Counted from the stretch's first letter, positions 8,986-17,935 are shown. The stretch: 24,823 bases of DNA from Neisseriales bacterium (GCA_008017145.1 SSGY01000133.1:1-24823), one strand, 5' to 3'. Translations and numbers: made by a program. Notes: generated from the sequence alone by a model not told the origin.

Positions 8986-8994
8986 CGTTAAATA

Positions 8995-9003
8995 TGGTAA
9001 AAT
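8995..9003 (+). promoter_or_regulatory. Putative gyrA promoter, extended -10
   Basis: TGGTAAAAT is an extended -10 box (TGn plus TAAAAT) 37 bases before the gyrA start. The -35 region would fall in the right arm of the palindrome and is a poor match, as expected for an extended -10 promoter. Confidence 0.4.
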
Positions 9004-9039
9004 ACACGATTAATTTCGACTAAATTGAAAAGGTTACGC

Positions 9040-11625
9040 ATGAATAATGATCTGACGACTTTGATTCCTTCATTTGCCCGTGAAGTTGTAAATATCAACA
9101 TTGAAGAGGAAATGAAGCAATCGTATATCGAATATGCTATGAGTGTAATTGTCGGACGGGCGCTGCCTGATGTCCGTGACGGATTGAAACCGGTACATCG
9201 CCGGGTATTATTTGCGATGCATGAATTATCCAATGATTGGAATAAACCTTATAAAAAATCAGCGCGTATTGTCGGGGATGTAATCGGTAAGTACCATCCA
9301 CATGGTGATATTGCAGTTTATGATACGATAGTCCGGATGGCACAGGATTTCTCACTCCGTTATATGCTAGTCGATGGACAGGGGAATTTTGGCTCAGTCG
9401 ATGGTGATTCACCAGCAGCAATGCGTTATACTGAGATTCGGATGTCTAAAATTGCGCATGAAATGATTGCCGATATAGATAAAGAAACTGTCAATTTTGG
9501 TCCAAATTATGATGGTTCTGAACATGAGCCATTGGTAATGCCAACACGAATTCCTAATTTATTGATTAATGGTACTACTGGGATTGCAGTAGGGATGGCA
9601 ACTAATATGCCACCGCATAATCTGAGTGAAGTCGTTGATGCTTGTTCAGCTTTGTTGGATAATCCAGAAATAACTTTGGATGAATTGATTGAAATTATTC
9701 CTGCACCAGATTTTCCAACTGCGGGGATCATCTTTGGAATTAAAGATATTCATCAGGGCTATAAAACTGGACGCGGTCGGGTAGTGATGCGCGCGCGAAC
9801 CCACTTTGAAGATATTGGTAAAGATCGTCAGGCAATTATTATTGACGAATTGCCATACCAAGTAAATAAAGCTAAACTCTGTGAACGTATCGGTGAATTA
9901 GTAAAAGAAAAAATTGTCGAAGGTATTAGTGAAATCCGTGATGAATCAGATAAATCGGGGATGCGAGTAGCAATTGAATTGCGTCGAGGCGAAAATGCCA
10001 GCGTAATTTTAAATAATCTGTATAAAATGACTCAAATGCAGGATAGCTTTGGGATTAATATGGTGGCATTAGTTAATAATCAACCACGGTTACTTAATCT
10101 TAAATCAATTTTAGAAGAATTTATCTACCACCGTCGTGAAGTTGTTACACGTCGTACCGTATTTGAATTACGTAAAGCCAAAGAGCGTGGGCATACTTTG
10201 GAAGGCTTGGCAGTTGCTTTAGCCAATGTTGATGAGATGATTGCCATTATCAAAACTTCAATGACACGTCCAGAAGCCAAAACCCGCTTAATGGAGCGTA
10301 GTTGGGAATCAAGCTTGGTACTGGCTATGATGGAACGTGTAGATATAGTGCAGGTTCGTCCAGATAATCTTGAACCTCAATTTGGTCTGCATGGTAAAGA
10401 TTACTTCTTATCCGATGCGCAGTCACAAGCAATTCTTGAAATGCAATTACAACGCTTGACAGGCCTAGAACAAGAAAAAATTACCAAAGAATATCAAGAT
10501 GTGATGGACACAATTGTTGATTTGTTGGATATTTTAAATACGCCAAAACGGGTTAATCTCATCATTGCTGATGAATTAGCTGCAATCAAACAGCAATTTG
10601 GTGATAAACGTCGTTCTGAGATTCAGTATGATTCTGCTGATATTGATATGGAAGATTTAATAAAACCTCGTGATATGGTTGTAACTCTATCTAAAGAAGG
10701 CTATGTTAAAACTCAGGCAGTAGAAGAATATCGCACGCAAAAACGTGGCGGACGCGGTAAAACTGCAGCTTCAACTCGTGAAGATGATTTTATCCAAAAT
10801 TTATTTGTTGCACATACTCATGATTATGTACTGTGTTTCTCTACTCTTGGTCGGATGTATTGGCTTAAAGTGTATAATTTACCAGAAGGTAGCCGTACTA
10901 CTCGCGGTCGTCCAATTGTTAATTTACTGCCGTTACAAGTTGATGAAAAAATTACTAATATTCTACCCGTAAAAGAATTTAGTGAAGATCAATTTATCTT
11001 TATGGTAACTGAGCAGGGTATTGTGAAGAAGACTGATTTGGCTGCATTTGCCCGTCCAAATAGTCGTGGAATTATAGCGATTAATCTTGATGAAGGCGAT
11101 CGTTTAGCAGGGGTTGATTTAACTGATGGTAAACGTGAAATTATGATCTTCTCTGATGGTGGTAAAGCCGTGCGCTTTAATGAAGAAGAAGTTCGTGGCA
11201 TGGGGCGTCAGGCACGTGGAGTTAAGGGAATTAAACTAGGTAATGGTTGCAAAGTAGTAGCGTTACTTACGACTGACGATATTAAGGCCAATGTATTAAC
11301 TGCAACTGAAAATGGCTATGGTAAGCGTACTACAGTTGAAGAGTATCGTCTAGCATCACGTGGTACTCAGGGCGTTAAAGCAATTGGTGAGTCAGTGCGT
11401 AATGGTAAATTAGTTGCGGCAAAACTTGTCTCTGATGAGGATGAAATTATGCTTATCACTACTGGTGGTGTGTTAATTCGTACCAAAGTAGATAGTATCC
11501 GCGAAACAGGTCGTTCAGCACAAGGGGTTAAATTAATTGATCTTGGTAAAGATGAAAAATTGGTTGATTTAGAAAAAGTTATCGAAACTGAAGTTGATGA
11601 TGATTCTGAAGCTCCAAGCGCTTAG
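9040..11625 (+). CDS. gyrA: DNA gyrase subunit A
   Basis: Breakage-reunion subunit of gyrase, which introduces negative supercoils. The chosen start is ATG 9040, with GAAAAGG ending 6 bases upstream; a TTG at 9025 in frame would lie before this site. The 861-aa protein has the N-terminal winged-helix and tower domain with active-site Tyr130 in AMRYTEIR, and the C-terminal pinwheel domain with the GyrA box QKRGGRG (567-573), which identifies it as GyrA rather than ParC. It ends in an acidic tail ([11 protein letters not shown]). Notably the quinolone-determining segment reads [11 protein letters not shown]: residue 91 (E. coli Ser83, N. gonorrhoeae Ser91) is Ile, while Asp95 (E. coli Asp87) is kept. 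The next gene starts 36 bases downstream with no terminator between them. Confidence 0.97.
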   Translation: MNNDLTTLIPSFAREVVNINIEEEMKQSYIEYAMSVIVGRALPDVRDGLKPVHRRVLFAMHELSNDWNKPYKKSARIVGDVIGKYHPHGDIAVYDTIVRMAQDFSLRYMLVDGQGNFGSVDGDSPAAMRYTEIRMSKIAHEMIADIDKETVNFGPNYDGSEHEPLVMPTRIPNLLINGTTGIAVGMATNMPPHNLSEVVDACSALLDNPEITLDELIEIIPAPDFPTAGIIFGIKDIHQGYKTGRGRVVMRARTHFEDIGKDRQAIIIDELPYQVNKAKLCERIGELVKEKIVEGISEIRDESDKSGMRVAIELRRGENASVILNNLYKMTQMQDSFGINMVALVNNQPRLLNLKSILEEFIYHRREVVTRRTVFELRKAKERGHTLEGLAVALANVDEMIAIIKTSMTRPEAKTRLMERSWESSLVLAMMERVDIVQVRPDNLEPQFGLHGKDYFLSDAQSQAILEMQLQRLTGLEQEKITKEYQDVMDTIVDLLDILNTPKRVNLIIADELAAIKQQFGDKRRSEIQYDSADIDMEDLIKPRDMVVTLSKEGYVKTQAVEEYRTQKRGGRGKTAASTREDDFIQNLFVAHTHDYVLCFSTLGRMYWLKVYNLPEGSRTTRGRPIVNLLPLQVDEKITNILPVKEFSEDQFIFMVTEQGIVKKTDLAAFARPNSRGIIAINLDEGDRLAGVDLTDGKREIMIFSDGGKAVRFNEEEVRGMGRQARGVKGIKLGNGCKVVALLTTDDIKANVLTATENGYGKRTTVEEYRLASRGTQGVKAIGESVRNGKLVAAKLVSDEDEIMLITTGGVLIRTKVDSIRETGRSAQGVKLIDLGKDEKLVDLEKVIETEVDDDSEAPSA

Positions 11626-11661
11626 TTGTTAAAATTAATTATGTGTTGCGGAGTTTTATAG

Positions 11662-12528
11662 ATGTCTCAAGTTGGAATAAGCCAAGAATGGGTTAATTGG
11701 ATTGAAACTAATCTAAAAAATGGTTGTACAGTTGATATGTTGGCAAATATCATGGTGAGTAAGGGGTTTACCTTACAAGCTTCGGTGCAAGCAATTAGTG
11801 ATATTCAGCAAGGTCGTCCATTAACTAAAACAAATGCTTTAGTTGGCGGTGCAAATTCATCTGGTTTTATTTATGAAGCTTCGCGAGTGCCAATGGATGT
11901 TAATTTTATTGATGCTAGTGACCGTAGGGTTTTTATTGGTGCTAAAGTTGAGCGTCCCGTTATCATTACGTTTGATAATTTAATGTCGCATGAAGAGTGT
12001 GACCAACTAATTGCTCTATCTCAAAGCCGTATGAAATCCTCACGAGTGGTTGATAATGAGACGGGCAAAGAAAAACTACATCCAGAACGTACCAGCACCG
12101 GGACATTTTTTAATATTTGTGAAAATGAGTTTATTACCACGCTTGATCGTCGAATTGCTGAAGTAATGCACTGGCCAATGGAAAATGGTGAAGGTATTCA
12201 GATTTTGAATTATCAGCCAGGAGCAGAGTATCGTGCGCATTTTGATTTTTTCCCCTATGATTTAAAAGGTAGTCAGCAGCATTTGGCGACCGGTGGACAA
12301 AGAGTTTCTACCTTAGTTATGTATCTAAATGATGTTGAACAAGGTGGCGAAACAACTTTCCCTGATGTAGGAGTGAGTGTTGTACCTAAAAAGGGAGCCG
12401 CCGTTTATTTTGAGTATTGCAACTCAAAAGGGCAAGTTGACCCTCTAACGTTACATGCTGGTAATCCCGTAATTAAGGGCGAAAAGTGGATAGCAACCAA
12501 GTGGATGCGTCAGCATAAATATAATTAA
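11662..12528 (+). CDS. Prolyl 4-hydroxylase alpha-subunit-like 2-oxoglutarate/Fe(II) dioxygenase
   Basis: Member of the P4H-type 2OG-Fe(II) oxygenases, which hydroxylate prolyl residues or other substrates using O2 and 2-oxoglutarate. The 288-aa protein has the jelly-roll core in its second half: iron ligands His193 and Asp195 (HFDF), distal His265 in TLHAGNPV, and 2-oxoglutarate-binding Lys275 in KGEKWIATKW. GGQRVSTLVMYLNDVEQGGET is replaced here only by shorter reference to its conserved ends: GGQR near 211 and QGGETTFP near 227. Residues 1-60 form a small helical domain of unknown role. GGAG (about 11650) is the ribosome site. Lack of a terminator after gyrA suggests read-through, and a terminator follows at 12563. 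No collagen-like substrate is encoded in the window; the target is unknown. Confidence 0.9.
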   Translation: MSQVGISQEWVNWIETNLKNGCTVDMLANIMVSKGFTLQASVQAISDIQQGRPLTKTNALVGGANSSGFIYEASRVPMDVNFIDASDRRVFIGAKVERPVIITFDNLMSHEECDQLIALSQSRMKSSRVVDNETGKEKLHPERTSTGTFFNICENEFITTLDRRIAEVMHWPMENGEGIQILNYQPGAEYRAHFDFFPYDLKGSQQHLATGGQRVSTLVMYLNDVEQGGETTFPDVGVSVVPKKGAAVYFEYCNSKGQVDPLTLHAGNPVIKGEKWIATKWMRQHKYN

Positions 12529-12562
12529 ATCAAGATAAAGTAATATTAATCTATAAATTGCG

Positions 12563-12607
12563 AGGTTGGTTTTTTGAGTTAAGTTAATTCAAACCAACCT
12601 TTTTTTA
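12563..12607 (+). terminator. Rho-independent terminator after the gyrA-oxygenase pair
   Basis: AGGTTGGTTT (12563-12572) pairs perfectly with AAACCAACCT (12591-12600), followed by a T run at 12600-12606. It lies 35 bases after the oxygenase stop and separates it from aroA. Confidence 0.88.
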
Positions 12608-12631
12608 TCAAAATTTTTGAGAACAAACAAT

Positions 12632-13939
12632 ATGAATAAAAAACAAATAAATTTATCTCTAGCGGCGAGTACTAAATCAAGCAATGCGATTTTAGATTTG
12701 CCAGGTTCCAAAAGCATTGCCAATCGTGTTTTACCTTTAGCAGCAATGGCGCAAGGAATTAGTACTATTCATAATGTACCTGATGTTGGCGAAGATGTTC
12801 AGCTTATGCTTGCGGCATTAGATAAATTAGGAATTAAATGCGAAAAGATTCGCCAAGACGCTAATGGGTGCTCTAGTTATAAAATTCATGGTTGTGGCGG
12901 TAAATTGCCAGTTAGTAGCGCAGAATTATTTTTAGGTAATTCGGGAACGTCTATCCGTTTTTTAACAGCATTATTAGCGGTATTAGATGGAAGTTACATT
13001 TTAACTGGAATCCAGCGGATGAAAGAGCGTCCAATTAAAGATTTGGTAAATGCGCTACGTCAATTAGGTTGTCAAATTAAGTGCCTTGAGAATGAAGGTT
13101 ATCCACCATTACAAACCAGCCCGTTTTTAGATAATGGAGTTGCTGAAGTTAGCCTTAGTGGTAAAATTTCCAGCCAATATTTAACTGGTTTATTAATGGC
13201 GCTGCCACAGCTTAAACGAGAAATTACAGTTAAAATTTACGATGAACTAATTTCAAAACCCTATGTTGAAATTACCTTGGCATTACTCAGAATGTTTGGT
13301 GCTAAAGTAGCGGAAAGTGCTGAAAATTGTTTTACTATTTATCCAATCAAAGTTTTACAAGCAATTGAATATACCGTTGAACCCGATGCCAGCTCCGCCA
13401 GCTATTTTTTGGCGATGGGCGCAATGAATGGAACTGCCAGAATCAATAATCTTGATGAAATGAGTCTGCAAGGTGATAAAAATTTTGCCAAAGTATTAGC
13501 GCAGATGGGTGCAGTTGTTGAGTACCATCAAGGTTATATTTTGGTACAATATAAAGAATTAAACGCGATAACGGTTAATATGGAAGATATGCCGGATGTA
13601 GCAATGACGATTGCAGTACTGGCGCTATTTGCTCGAGGAACAACTACGATTAACGGAATATCCAGCTGGAAAGTAAAAGAGACTGATCGTTTACTGGCAA
13701 TTTATACTGAATTATGTAAAGTTGGTGCGACAGTTAGTTATACCGATGATTCAATCACTATCACACCACCCGCGGAAATTTTGCCAAATGTCGCAATAGA
13801 TACCTATAACGACCATCGGATGGCTATGTGCTTCTCGCTATTGGCGGTAGGCGGTATTCCGGTGGTGATTAATAATTATGAATGTGTCGGCAAAACTTTT
13901 GCCAACTATTTTGATGTGTTCAATGGTTTGGTGTATTAA
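12632..13939 (+). CDS. aroA: 3-phosphoshikimate 1-carboxyvinyltransferase (EPSP synthase)
   Basis: Shikimate-pathway enzyme joining phosphoenolpyruvate to shikimate-3-phosphate. The start is taken as ATG 12632 (MNKKQINLSL); a TTG at 12617 is in frame, and neither has a strong ribosome site. The 435-aa protein shows LPGSKSIANR, RMKERPIKDLV, SSQYLTGLLM, EPDASSASYFLA, KETDRL and NDHRMAM in order, a full class-I-like set. The PEP/glyphosate loop reads GNSGTSIRF (102-110) rather than the E. coli GNAGTAMRP, so the residue matching E. coli Pro101 is Phe110. There are only 32 bases between the preceding T run and the start, so the promoter probably lies within or before the terminator. The kinase gene follows after 20 bases, so the two are likely co-transcribed. 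Confidence 0.95.
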   Translation: MNKKQINLSLAASTKSSNAILDLPGSKSIANRVLPLAAMAQGISTIHNVPDVGEDVQLMLAALDKLGIKCEKIRQDANGCSSYKIHGCGGKLPVSSAELFLGNSGTSIRFLTALLAVLDGSYILTGIQRMKERPIKDLVNALRQLGCQIKCLENEGYPPLQTSPFLDNGVAEVSLSGKISSQYLTGLLMALPQLKREITVKIYDELISKPYVEITLALLRMFGAKVAESAENCFTIYPIKVLQAIEYTVEPDASSASYFLAMGAMNGTARINNLDEMSLQGDKNFAKVLAQMGAVVEYHQGYILVQYKELNAITVNMEDMPDVAMTIAVLALFARGTTTINGISSWKVKETDRLLAIYTELCKVGATVSYTDDSITITPPAEILPNVAIDTYNDHRMAMCFSLLAVGGIPVVINNYECVGKTFANYFDVFNGLVY

Positions 13940-13959
13940 CTTTTAAGTGGAATATTGTT

Positions 13960-14589
13960 ATGAATCATATCATTAATCAGGAAATCATTAATCAAATCCA
14001 GTTAAATTATGACAATATTCCGCTAGCGGTATTTTTATTGGGAACTAATGGTAGTGGTAAAAGCTCTTTACGTAATTATCTTAATTTAAGTGATATTCAA
14101 ACTAATATTGATCCTGATGTGTTAAATCGGATTTATAAAGCTAAATTTCCGAGAACTTATCAGATTGAAGCTGGCAAGCAAGCGCTTAAAATGTATGATG
14201 ATGCTTTATCTAGTGGTATGAATATTTGTTTGGAAAGTACCTTAGCAGGTCGCGGAACTATGCAGCGGATTATGGCGGCTAAAGCTCAGGGCTATCACAC
14301 GATTGCTTATTATATTGGTCTAAATAGTATTGAACTAAATCTGGAGCGGATTGCTATGCGGGTTGCTCGTGGTGGTCATGATATAGCAGAAGCATTGGTG
14401 CGTAAACGTTATTTTGAGTCCGCTGACAATTTGTTGAAAGTAATGCCATCTATTGATGTTTTGCATGTAGTGGATAATAGCGATGCATATTTTCGCCAGC
14501 AGTTTGATGTGGTGGGTGGGGTGCCAAATGTGCATTGTCAGAAGTTAGAGTCATGGGCTGATAAGTTATGTGCTAATTTTAAAGTGTGA
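13960..14589 (+). CDS. Zeta-toxin-like P-loop kinase (predicted ABC-type ATPase, COG4185-like)
   Basis: A 209-aa nucleotide-binding protein of the zeta/AAA kinase group. It has Walker A GTNGSGKSS (28-36), the Asp of NIDPDVLN (51-53), a conserved ESTLAGRGT strand-loop (92-100), and RVARGGHDI (134-142), a lid with Arg residues typical of zeta-like kinases; true zeta toxins phosphorylate UDP-GlcNAc sugars. No epsilon-type antitoxin gene lies beside it: upstream is aroA, 20 bases away, and downstream a secreted hydrolase. It may therefore be a stand-alone kinase rather than a toxin. The ribosome site is weak (GTGGA). Family assignment is confident, substrate unknown. Confidence 0.85.
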   Translation: MNHIINQEIINQIQLNYDNIPLAVFLLGTNGSGKSSLRNYLNLSDIQTNIDPDVLNRIYKAKFPRTYQIEAGKQALKMYDDALSSGMNICLESTLAGRGTMQRIMAAKAQGYHTIAYYIGLNSIELNLERIAMRVARGGHDIAEALVRKRYFESADNLLKVMPSIDVLHVVDNSDAYFRQQFDVVGGVPNVHCQKLESWADKLCANFKV

Positions 14590-14599
14590 AAGATTGGTA

Positions 14600-15880
14600 A
14601 TGAGAAAATTATTCCTCATTCTGGCATTGATGGTAGCTAATTTTATGGTGATTGCAAGCCCTAATGATTATTTGATAAAGCCGACAGGTAGCTATAAAGT
14701 TAGCATGCAGGAATTTCTATGGCAGAACTCTAATATCTGTCCAGATTATTTCTACACTAGAACAGATAGTTGGTTTTATCAGAATAATCCGCTTCACTGT
14801 CATGTTGTAGATACATATATTTATTATCCAACCACTACTATATCAAATAATTATGATTCCTACTGGGCGAAAAATATAATAGAACTCAATCATGACATCA
14901 AAAATAAGATAATTGAATCCAAAAATCTTTCCGCAGCATATAATGTTAAGCAACTCATGTTTGATCAGAAAAGTTATGTAATTTCTCAACAAAATATTGC
15001 AAAAGGTAAATTTCCACTACTTATATTTCAACCTGGCTTAGGGTTTAACTCATATAATTATCTAAATTTTATTAGTAATTTAGTCAGCCATGGATATATT
15101 GTTGTTGCAATAGATTCTGCATATAATCAGAATATTATTGAATCATATGGTACTCTTGGATTACATATTCCACAATTTCATAATGGCAAAATGTCATCAT
15201 CAAGCGCTGTTGCTGTAGTTGCTGCTAAAAAATCTAATTTAACACTAGCTTTATCTGATTATAAATTTGTTCTAAATAAGTTAAAAACAGATAGTAGACT
15301 TTGCTCGTTAACTTCTCATATGGATTTTTCTAAAATTGGTGGGTTTGGGCACTCATTAGGCTCAACATCAATTTATATAAATTCTCTTGAAAGCTCTAAT
15401 GTATTAAAAGGGTACATCAGCTTAGATATTGGCTCAAGTAATGACTTGCCAATACATGTCTATAATCCAGTTATTCCGACTCTATTTTTGAGGGCGGCTA
15501 ATGACCGTGACTTTGGAAAAACTATTGATACAACAAATCAATTTAATCTAAAAGAAAATCAGTACGTAGCCCTCATGACTCCTTTTGAAAGCGATATATG
15601 TTATAGTACTCATCGTGCTTTCACTGACGTATCTACGACTTATTACGGAAATAATTTAATTAATCTTTGGTATAATGTTTATGGTCAACCTGATATAAAT
15701 TTAGCAGAGTTTATGTATAGTGATCATATTAATGGCCAGGATTTGTCAAAATCGATTAACCAATACTTGCTGGTATTTTTTGATAACTATTTGAAAAATG
15801 TTAATAGTGTTAGTTTGAAAGAGTGTCATAGTTTGAACCCAAACTCAATACTATATTGCGGTCCAAAAATTATTCAATAG
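14600..15880 (+). CDS. Secreted alpha/beta hydrolase, PAF-acetylhydrolase/lipase-like
   Basis: The start is ATG 14600, giving a typical signal peptide (MRKLFLILALMVANFMVIAS, then PND). An ATG at 14570 would overlap the kinase gene and add charged residues before it. The 426-aa protein has the oxyanion block LLIFQPGLGFNSYNY (140-154), strand IVVAIDSAYNQ, and nucleophile Ser252 in GFGHSLGS (GxSxG). Candidate partners are Asp276 in ISLDIGSS and His338 in THRAFTD. The spacing Ser-24-Asp-62-His is like that of human plasma PAF acetylhydrolase (Ser273, Asp296, His351), and THRAFTD resembles its His-containing block. Likely an exported or periplasmic esterase/phospholipase; substrate unknown. By eye the gene is more AT-rich, with more ATA codons, than its neighbours, which may mean recent acquisition. 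Confidence 0.8.
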   Translation: MRKLFLILALMVANFMVIASPNDYLIKPTGSYKVSMQEFLWQNSNICPDYFYTRTDSWFYQNNPLHCHVVDTYIYYPTTTISNNYDSYWAKNIIELNHDIKNKIIESKNLSAAYNVKQLMFDQKSYVISQQNIAKGKFPLLIFQPGLGFNSYNYLNFISNLVSHGYIVVAIDSAYNQNIIESYGTLGLHIPQFHNGKMSSSSAVAVVAAKKSNLTLALSDYKFVLNKLKTDSRLCSLTSHMDFSKIGGFGHSLGSTSIYINSLESSNVLKGYISLDIGSSNDLPIHVYNPVIPTLFLRAANDRDFGKTIDTTNQFNLKENQYVALMTPFESDICYSTHRAFTDVSTTYYGNNLINLWYNVYGQPDINLAEFMYSDHINGQDLSKSINQYLLVFFDNYLKNVNSVSLKECHSLNPNSILYCGPKIIQ

Positions 15881-15953
15881 TGTGTATTATATTGTGATTT
15901 TAGAATTATATAAATATTTGCTCTTAGCTCTATCAGTTATTGATTTAATGTGA

Positions 15954-15980
15954 TTGTGCTATCATGCTTCAAATTATAAT
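15954..15980 (+). promoter_or_regulatory. Possible promoter of the LysR-type regulator
   Basis: A consensus TATAAT (15975-15980) lies 36 bases before the start codon, with TTGTGC (15954-15959) at a short 15-base spacing. The -10 box is good; the -35 assignment is weak. Confidence 0.4.
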
Positions 15981-16016
15981 GGATAGCTTTAAAGCTAGAA
16001 TTAGGAGGTTTTGTTT

Positions 16017-16904
16017 ATGTATGATACAATAGCATTATTTATTAAGCTAGTTGAAACTGGTAATTATACTAAAGCTGCAACAATGCTTAATACCAGTCAG
16101 GCGACACTTAGTCGCAAGATTCAGATTTTAGAGCAAGAACTTGAAGTTGAGCTAGTTCGGCGCAATAATCGGGTTTTTGAGCTAACTGAGCAAGGTGATC
16201 TACTTTATAAACGCTTGGTAGAACCAGTTAAGCAGTTACAGGTTAAACTTAGTGATTTTAATGAAAATAAGCATGCGGTACGTGGAACGTTAAAAATTGC
16301 CTTGCCAGCTGCTCTATCTTATGAACTAATTACGCCGAAAATTAGTAGCTTTACGAATAAGTATCCTGAAGTTAAAATATTGCTTGATTATTCATCTAAC
16401 CCGATTGATTTAATGCGTAACGATTATAATATTGCTGTTAGTACGATAATGCCAATTTCGCAAACCAGTAAAGTCAGATTATTGAAAACATTTAACTTTA
16501 AGCTTTATGCGACACCTCAATATATTGAGCGCTATGGAATGCTTGGGCAACTGGATGATATTCAGCAACATAAAATTATTGGTTTGATTGGTTTGGATGG
16601 CAATTTACGTTTTAGTTATCCGGTAAAGAATTTGGTGACTGGAGTTGAAACCGTAATTAATCATGAGGCGAATATTTATATTAATAATATTATTCATGGT
16701 GTCCAATTGGCTAAAACTGGGCATTATATTGTGGGTGGATGGGATGAGCTTTTGACTCAGGAACTTAAATCAGGTGAATTACTGCCTGTACTACCAGAAT
16801 ATATCTTTGGTGAAATGCCATGCTATCTGGTTCGTCACAATCGAGCAGCTTCTAATTTAGAAAATCTATTTGCTGAGTTTCTAATGAAGTGCTTTGCCAA
16901 TTAA
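16017..16904 (+). CDS. LysR-family transcriptional regulator
   Basis: A 295-aa DNA-binding regulator. ATG 16017 is chosen because a perfect AGGAGG (16003-16008) precedes it by 8 bases; a TTG at 16011 is in the same frame. The winged helix-turn-helix is in residues 1-60 (ETGNYTKAATMLNTSQATLS, then RKIQILEQELEVELVRR), the standard LTTR N-terminus; the linker helix and a periplasmic-binding-protein-like effector domain follow from about residue 90. LysR regulators usually control a divergent neighbour, but here the upstream gene (the hydrolase) is in the same direction and the downstream pilin genes converge on it, so its target cannot be inferred from position. Only weak AT-only dyad symmetry (16907-16922) separates it from the converging gene. 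Confidence 0.93.
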   Translation: MYDTIALFIKLVETGNYTKAATMLNTSQATLSRKIQILEQELEVELVRRNNRVFELTEQGDLLYKRLVEPVKQLQVKLSDFNENKHAVRGTLKIALPAALSYELITPKISSFTNKYPEVKILLDYSSNPIDLMRNDYNIAVSTIMPISQTSKVRLLKTFNFKLYATPQYIERYGMLGQLDDIQQHKIIGLIGLDGNLRFSYPVKNLVTGVETVINHEANIYINNIIHGVQLAKTGHYIVGGWDELLTQELKSGELLPVLPEYIFGEMPCYLVRHNRAASNLENLFAEFLMKCFAN

Positions 16905-16955
16905 TCTTTTAATGTATTAAAAAATAAGGGTAGTGCTACACATTTATCTAAGTTT

Positions 16956-17426
16956 TTAGCTGCCGTTACATGAGCTTGGAAGATAGTGTTTTGCCAGATT
17001 AGAACTGCATTCCCAACTAATATTACGACCTAAGTAGTTTCCTTTAAAGCTGATATAAGGTGATTCCAGAGGTTCTCCTTTACCATCTTCTAAATTAGGA
17101 ATAACCGTAGGATTGATATAAGCAAATAAGACAACTTGTTCACTATTAGGCTCTTTATGTGCAACAACGCTGCTAATATAGGTGCCTTGTATTTCAAATG
17201 GCTGTGGTAAGCCAAAAGAGTTATTATCTAACTCGACACTAATCGGCAGACCTCCATTTTTTTGAGCATATTCATTTATGTCATTTTGAATCGGCTCAAT
17301 CAACAAAAAAGCTTCGGATAATTTTGTTTTCGTGACAAAAGATACATAACTGATTCTAAGCAGGTACCCAAGAATCGCCAGACTAGCAATAACTATTAAA
17401 AGAAGATGTTGTGATTTTTTATTCAT
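16956..17426 (-). CDS. Pilin-like membrane-anchored protein without a prepilin cleavage site
   Basis: A 156-aa protein; ATG 17426 is chosen because AGGAA precedes it closely, while a GTG 36 bases upstream has no ribosome site. The N-terminus MNKKSQHLLLIVIASLAILG is basic then hydrophobic (membrane helix about 8-30) and lacks the G/F-T-x-x-E motif cut by prepilin peptidase. The C-terminus copies pilin architecture: SWEC (Cys140) and YLPSSC (Cys153) match WTC and YRPSNC of the neighbouring PilA, with the same disulfide spacing. It is therefore probably a divergent pilin paralogue that stays an inner-membrane anchored protein, perhaps a pilus accessory or assembly modulator. Lies 101 bases after pilA on the same strand. 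Function inferred only. Confidence 0.7.
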   Translation of the reverse strand: MNKKSQHLLLIVIASLAILGYLLRISYVSFVTKTKLSEAFLLIEPIQNDINEYAQKNGGLPISVELDNNSFGLPQPFEIQGTYISSVVAHKEPNSEQVVLFAYINPTVIPNLEDGKGEPLESPYISFKGNYLGRNISWECSSNLAKHYLPSSCNGS

Positions 17427-17527
17427 TGTATTCCTATAGCGAGCGAGATCATAATTTACCAAATAGTCATTTATTCAATATTAATTGCAGAAGTTTTTAT
17501 AATATAAGTTGAATTCCTTGAGCGTTT

Positions 17528-17935
17528 TTAACGGCAATTAGAAGGGCGATAGTTGCCATCTAAATTTCCACCAGTACATGTCCATTCTATACCAGAAGAA
17601 CTGGCTTGAGGTGAAAATATTATAGTACCATTGGTGATGCCACTAATCGAGGTAGTAACCGTTACCTGACCATTGTTTGAAACATTAACTGAGGCAACCA
17701 TTGGAGAGGAGATAGTAGCTGGAATACCAGCCTCATCATTATTGTTTGGAAAGTCTCCGGTAGACAAATAATATTGTGCTACGTTACTTTTTGCGTCTGA
17801 TGCGAATAAAATACTTTCACTAACTCGTGATCTGGTTATATAAGTCTGATAGGTTGGTATTGCAAGTGCCGCCAGAATACCAATGATAGCAACAGCTATC
17901 ATAAGTTCAATAATTGTAAAACCTGCATGTTTCAT
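17528..17935 (-). CDS. pilA: Type IVa major pilin
   Basis: Structural subunit of type IV pili (twitching, adhesion, DNA uptake). The 135-aa prepilin starts MKHAG then FTIIELM: prepilin peptidase should cut after Gly5, leaving N-methyl-Phe1 and the assembly residue Glu5. The hydrophobic helix [20 protein letters not shown] follows. A beta-rich head of Ser/Thr/Asn-rich strands ends in the D-region disulfide, Cys120 to Cys134 (WTC to PSNC). It is short for the family (mature form about 130 aa). The gene lies between a sugar-1-phosphate transferase gene and a pilin-like paralogue, suggesting that the pilin, its possible glycan and an accessory protein are made together. A candidate -10 box lies about 70 bases upstream inside an inverted repeat. 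Confidence 0.95.
   Translation of the reverse strand: MKHAGFTIIELMIAVAIIGILAALAIPTYQTYITRSRVSESILFASDAKSNVAQYYLSTGDFPNNNDEAGIPATISSPMVASVNVSNNGQVTVTTSISGITNGTIIFSPQASSSGIEWTCTGGNLDGNYRPSNCR

Noticed and set aside
13960..14589. The zeta-like kinase as half of a toxin-antitoxin pair.
   Set aside because: No small partner gene lies on either side; it is described only as a kinase.
16907..16922. TTTTAAT-GT-ATTAAAA dyad between the converging LysR and pilin-like genes.
   Set aside because: The stem is AT-only with a 2-base loop, too weak to call a terminator.
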